From: JAYEIA01 sp964472505
GTDB taxonomy: Bacteria > Bacteroidota > Bacteroidia > Bacteroidales > JAADGE01
Direction: 5' to 3'
NCBI GenBank assembly: GCA_964472505.1
Contig: CAYYQW010000007.1
Coordinates: 1 to 64,000 of the forward strand
Length of the DNA: 64,000 nucleotides
Shown piece after piece: positions 61,412 through 64,000 of the stretch; the first letter of the stretch is position 1; each line of letters begins with the position of its first letter. Both the position numbers and the translations under genes were made by a program. The notes beneath the pieces were generated by a model, which saw only the letters and a list, made by a program, of their open reading frames with translations, made no database searches and was not told the origin of the DNA.

Positions 61412-62485
61412 CTAATCCCTCAATTCTTCAGGTTTCATATCATTGCTGACTTCTATTTGGTTTCCGTCTTTGTCGAATGCTACAATAAAGGGTTCTTCGT
61501 GCGGGTAATTAAATGTTCTGCTTTGCATTAAAGTCTCTAAAAACTGATGCGCCGAAGCATAGTCCGTAAAATTGCCGACACGGTATTTATAATAATCCTC
61601 GGTATAAACGCTTGAAACTTGCGAGGGATCATAGTAGTAGGCTCTGATTCCTTCATCGGAAATGGGAATGCGAGAGGCTGCTATTTGCACTTTAAAGGTA
61701 TAAAGCGATTCGGAGTTTTTGTTTCTCTCGGCTTCAATCCGAGCCAGTTCTTCCAGTTTTGCAATTTCTTCACGAGCAGCTCTAACATATCTTCCTTGCG
61801 GAAAATCTTGAAGGTATGTATTGTAAGCACTTATGGTATGTTCTCTTTTAGCTTTTTGCCAAGCTGCATTATCGCGCTCATCTGCTTCTCTTTTTTTGCT
61901 TTGTTCCAAATACAGCGCCATGGCTTCAAACTGTTTGCTCAGGGCGTCTTCTTGCGCTCTTTGTGCACTGTTTATATTCGACAAAAGCGATGAATGCGAT
62001 ACATCTTTTTTGTAATCCCTACGGCTTTCGGCTTCATCATATTTGGCAAGCATTTTTTCGGCATTATTGATTTCACTCAAAGCTTCTTCGTTTAAGCTAA
62101 GAGCTCTGCTTTCATCATTTTCGTAATAAAAATCCAGCGATTCAATTAAGTCCGAATAAACTTGAACAGCAACAGCATAGGATTTTTGCCTTAGATTTTC
62201 GGCCTTAGTACGGAATTTTTTTGCCTCCCAGGTTTTTCGCTCATATTTTCGCTGATGTCTTTTTTTGCTTGAATTCTTAAATTTGGAATACTCGGATTCA
62301 ATGACTTCAGCTTTAGTGATATAACTGCTTATGCGGCTGAGGCCGCGTTCGGCTTTCTCAATTTCTTCTAATTGAGCCGGGCTCATTTCATATGTAATGT
62401 CCTCGAACAGCAAGTTTTGTGCACCAGCAAATCCGAATAAGAACAAAAATCCCACAATAAAAAGAAAATGCTTTGTCGTATGCAT
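61412..62485 (-). CDS. Periplasmic coiled-coil protein with SPOR-like C-terminus
   Basis: About 357 residues from the ATG at 62485 (an earlier one at 62515 precedes the signal peptide). Signal HFLFIVGFLFLFGFAGAQ. Residues 25-270 are highly charged helix and coiled coil (AQLEEIEKAERGLSRISSYI, REEIAKLEELARIEAERNKN). The end, YTFKVQIAASRIPISDEGIR and YYKYRVGNFTDYASAHQFLE, resembles a SPOR peptidoglycan-binding fold, which would direct it to division sites. Terminator on the minus strand. Confidence 0.7.
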   Translation of the reverse strand: MHTTKHFLFIVGFLFLFGFAGAQNLLFEDITYEMSPAQLEEIEKAERGLSRISSYITKAEVIESEYSKFKNSSKKRHQRKYERKTWEAKKFRTKAENLRQKSYAVAVQVYSDLIESLDFYYENDESRALSLNEEALSEINNAEKMLAKYDEAESRRDYKKDVSHSSLLSNINSAQRAQEDALSKQFEAMALYLEQSKKREADERDNAAWQKAKREHTISAYNTYLQDFPQGRYVRAAREEIAKLEELARIEAERNKNSESLYTFKVQIAASRIPISDEGIRAYYYDPSQVSSVYTEDYYKYRVGNFTDYASAHQFLETLMQSRTFNYPHEEPFIVAFDKDGNQIEVSNDMKPEELRD

Positions 62486-62557
62486 AATGTTTAGTTTTAG
62501 AGTTATCAGCAGCAAATTTCAGCCGCTTTAATTTTAGTTTTGTTTATTAATTCTGTT

Positions 62558-63121
62558 TTACTTAATGATTCGTTTAGGGTTTTGATTGATGAAAGCTTTC
62601 CAGCTTCCGGCTTTTTTATTATTTTGCGCAGCGCCGCTTTTTCTGTAGCTTTGACAGAGGGCTACGGCCAGTCCGTCGGTGGCATCCATGGTAAGCCCTG
62701 ATATTTCTTGTTTGAAAATTTGCTCTAAAAATGCAGCCACTTGTTCTTTGGAGGCATTTCCGTTTCCGGTTACGGCCATTTTAACTTTCCGAGGCGAATA
62801 TTCATACACTTCCAAATTGCGACTAAGCGCTGCCGCAATGGCTACACCTTGCGATTTTCCCAGCTTAAGCATCGATTGTACATTCTTTCCGAAAAAGGGT
62901 GCTTCTATGGCAAATTCGCTTATTTTGTATTCATCGATAAGATGTACGGTTTGTTTGAAAATCTGTTTGAGCTTTTCGTTGACTGCCGTAATTTTTCGTA
63001 AATCAATAATACCGCAGGCGGTCAATACGGGTTGATTTTTGCTTGCGTTTACTATCCCGTAGCCGGTTACGGCTGTTCCGGGGTCAATACCCAATACAAT
63101 TCTTTCGGCGCTCATGCTCAC
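62558..63121 (-). CDS. ruvC: Holliday junction resolvase RuvC
   Basis: 187 residues. Four acidic residues of the active site are in place: RIVLGIDPGTAVTGYGIV (Asp), EFAIEAPFFGKNVQSMLKLG (Glu) and GLTMDATDGLAVALCQSY (two Asp). GNGNASKEQVAAFLEQIF is also conserved. It cuts Holliday junctions moved by RuvAB during recombination repair; ruvA and ruvB are not nearby. The start at 63121 (MSMS) could equally be the second Met. Confidence 0.96.
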   Translation of the reverse strand: MSMSAERIVLGIDPGTAVTGYGIVNASKNQPVLTACGIIDLRKITAVNEKLKQIFKQTVHLIDEYKISEFAIEAPFFGKNVQSMLKLGKSQGVAIAAALSRNLEVYEYSPRKVKMAVTGNGNASKEQVAAFLEQIFKQEISGLTMDATDGLAVALCQSYRKSGAAQNNKKAGSWKAFINQNPKRIIK

Positions 63122-63160
63122 AGTTTTATAAAGACAAATTTAATGTATTTATTGAATAAT

Positions 63161-64000
63161 TTAAACTTTTCTGCGCTTTTTGCCGGCCAATTGCCCCAAA
63201 AGAATGCCCGCACCGATAAAAACGACCCCAATATATGTGGTATAATAGAGTTCTTCGCCCAGAATGAAATGTATAAAAATCAAAGCCAGAAAAGGCGAAA
63301 GGAAAACAAAATGGCTGATCTTATCGCTGGATTCAGTTAGCTGTAAAGCACGCATCCAAAGATAAAAGGTAAAGCCTACTTCAAAAAAACCGACATAGCC
63401 TACGGCCAAAATGCCGTTGAACTCGGGAATGCTGAAATCGGAAAACAAACTGACTGCAATTCCGAGATAAATAAAGCCAAAAAGAAAATTCCAAAACAGT
63501 TTTTTGGACTCTTCACGCCGGTCTTTTTTACTAAAAATCCAACCCAATGCCCAAATGATTGAGCTGCCGGCAGCCAATGAAGCACCCAAAACATCGTTGG
63601 GATTAAAATTTTGAAACTCACCTTTGGAAGCAATAATGAACACTCCGACAAAACCTACAATTACCGATACAAAACCCAGAGGTTTAATCTTTTCGCCCAG
63701 CAGCGGTGCCGAAAAAAGCACCAGCATCACCGGCCACAAATAATTGAGCGGTTGCGCCAATTGAGCATCCGTTAAATCATAGGCCTGAAGCAACACGGCA
63801 TAATATAAAAAGGGGTTTAAAAATCCGCCCAAAAGTGATTGCTTCAGCTCCGAGCGGTTAGTTTTTAGTAAATCGCGAATATTTCCTTTCAAAAATGAGA
63901 TAATTCCGAAAATGATAATTCCGATTCCGGATGCAAAAAATATCAATTGCAAAGGTTCGGTATAGCGTAAAGCTATTTTAAAAGCCGTACCGATGGTGGA
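63161..64000 (-). CDS. DMT/EamA-family transporter, 5' end outside the window
   Basis: 280 residues are visible; the frame runs open to the window edge (STIGTAFKIALRYTEPLQLI), so the first helix and start are missing. About nine membrane segments follow, with QSLLGGFLNPFLYYAVLLQA, QPLNYLWPVMLVLFSAPLLG and GFVSVIVGFVGVFIIASKG in the first EamA half, and VGYVGFFEVGFTFYLWMRAL then FVFLSPFLALIFIHFILGEE in the second. Exporter of small metabolites; substrate unknown. Confidence 0.88.
   Translation of the reverse strand, partial: STIGTAFKIALRYTEPLQLIFFASGIGIIIFGIISFLKGNIRDLLKTNRSELKQSLLGGFLNPFLYYAVLLQAYDLTDAQLAQPLNYLWPVMLVLFSAPLLGEKIKPLGFVSVIVGFVGVFIIASKGEFQNFNPNDVLGASLAAGSSIIWALGWIFSKKDRREESKKLFWNFLFGFIYLGIAVSLFSDFSIPEFNGILAVGYVGFFEVGFTFYLWMRALQLTESSDKISHFVFLSPFLALIFIHFILGEELYYTTYIGVVFIGAGILLGQLAGKKRRKV

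Overview
The window looks like a draft scaffold (it contains a 100-N gap at 32056-32155) from a Bacteroidota genome, probably class Bacteroidia. The evidence is: two TonB-dependent receptors with N-terminal carboxypeptidase-regulatory-like domains, a protein ending in a type IX secretion sorting domain, many short lipoproteins, a DUF2723 (GT117-type) membrane protein, and promoters of the Bacteroidota form TTTG-N19-21-TAnnTTTG in front of several genes. No rRNA or intact tRNA is seen.

Layout. 1-4175 is an accessory strip of small modules: a regulator/antitoxin/ParE operon, a dead Y1-transposase remnant, two small membrane proteins, parDE, and a vapBC pair inside a perfect 66-bp direct repeat. 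Two of the three toxins are broken by a one-base homopolymer deletion. 4178-6179 is a tsaB operon. 6232-8138 holds a three-Cys protein (Gp37/DUF5131), a DUF3800 protein and a truncated PD-(D/E)XK restriction-like fragment, probably a defence remnant. 8244-13099 has the GT117-like protein and a polysaccharide deacetylase, separated by a mobile element with terminal repeats and a 15-bp target duplication. 13231-20267 has two divergent TonB receptors and a repeat-containing lipoprotein. 20527-25572 has a structured leader RNA, a TrpB-fold PLP enzyme, a RAYT transposase inside its REP-like array, a threonine-synthase-like PLP enzyme and a lipid kinase. 25762-34122 has a short mobile element, an LTA-synthase-like sulfatase-fold protein, a GIY-YIG gene between two palindromes, a FAD-less molybdenum hydroxylase, a tandem palindrome array around a GxxExxY gene, and a GH10-like glycosidase. 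34365-45882 is mostly housekeeping and transport: hydroxyacyl-CoA dehydrogenase, AbgT transporter, saccharopine-dehydrogenase-like protein, ahcY, elbB, a thioredoxin-like/transglutaminase pair and a DUF819 transporter. 46330-55316 is a one-direction island of secreted proteins and lipoproteins, including an M43 metalloprotease and mosaic tandem paralogues. 55624-64000 returns to core genes: tamB, a Cys/Met-metabolism PLP enzyme, a coiled-coil protein, ruvC and a DMT transporter cut by the window edge.

The most interesting theme is that three unrelated nuclease families (HUH/Y1, GIY-YIG, and PD-(D/E)XK GxxExxY) each sit inside their own family of palindromic repeats in the same 10-kb stretch, and two further non-autonomous elements with target duplications are nested nearby. 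The RAYT/REP pairing is a known type; the GIY-YIG and GxxExxY pairings may be parallel, poorly described palindrome-plus-nuclease systems.
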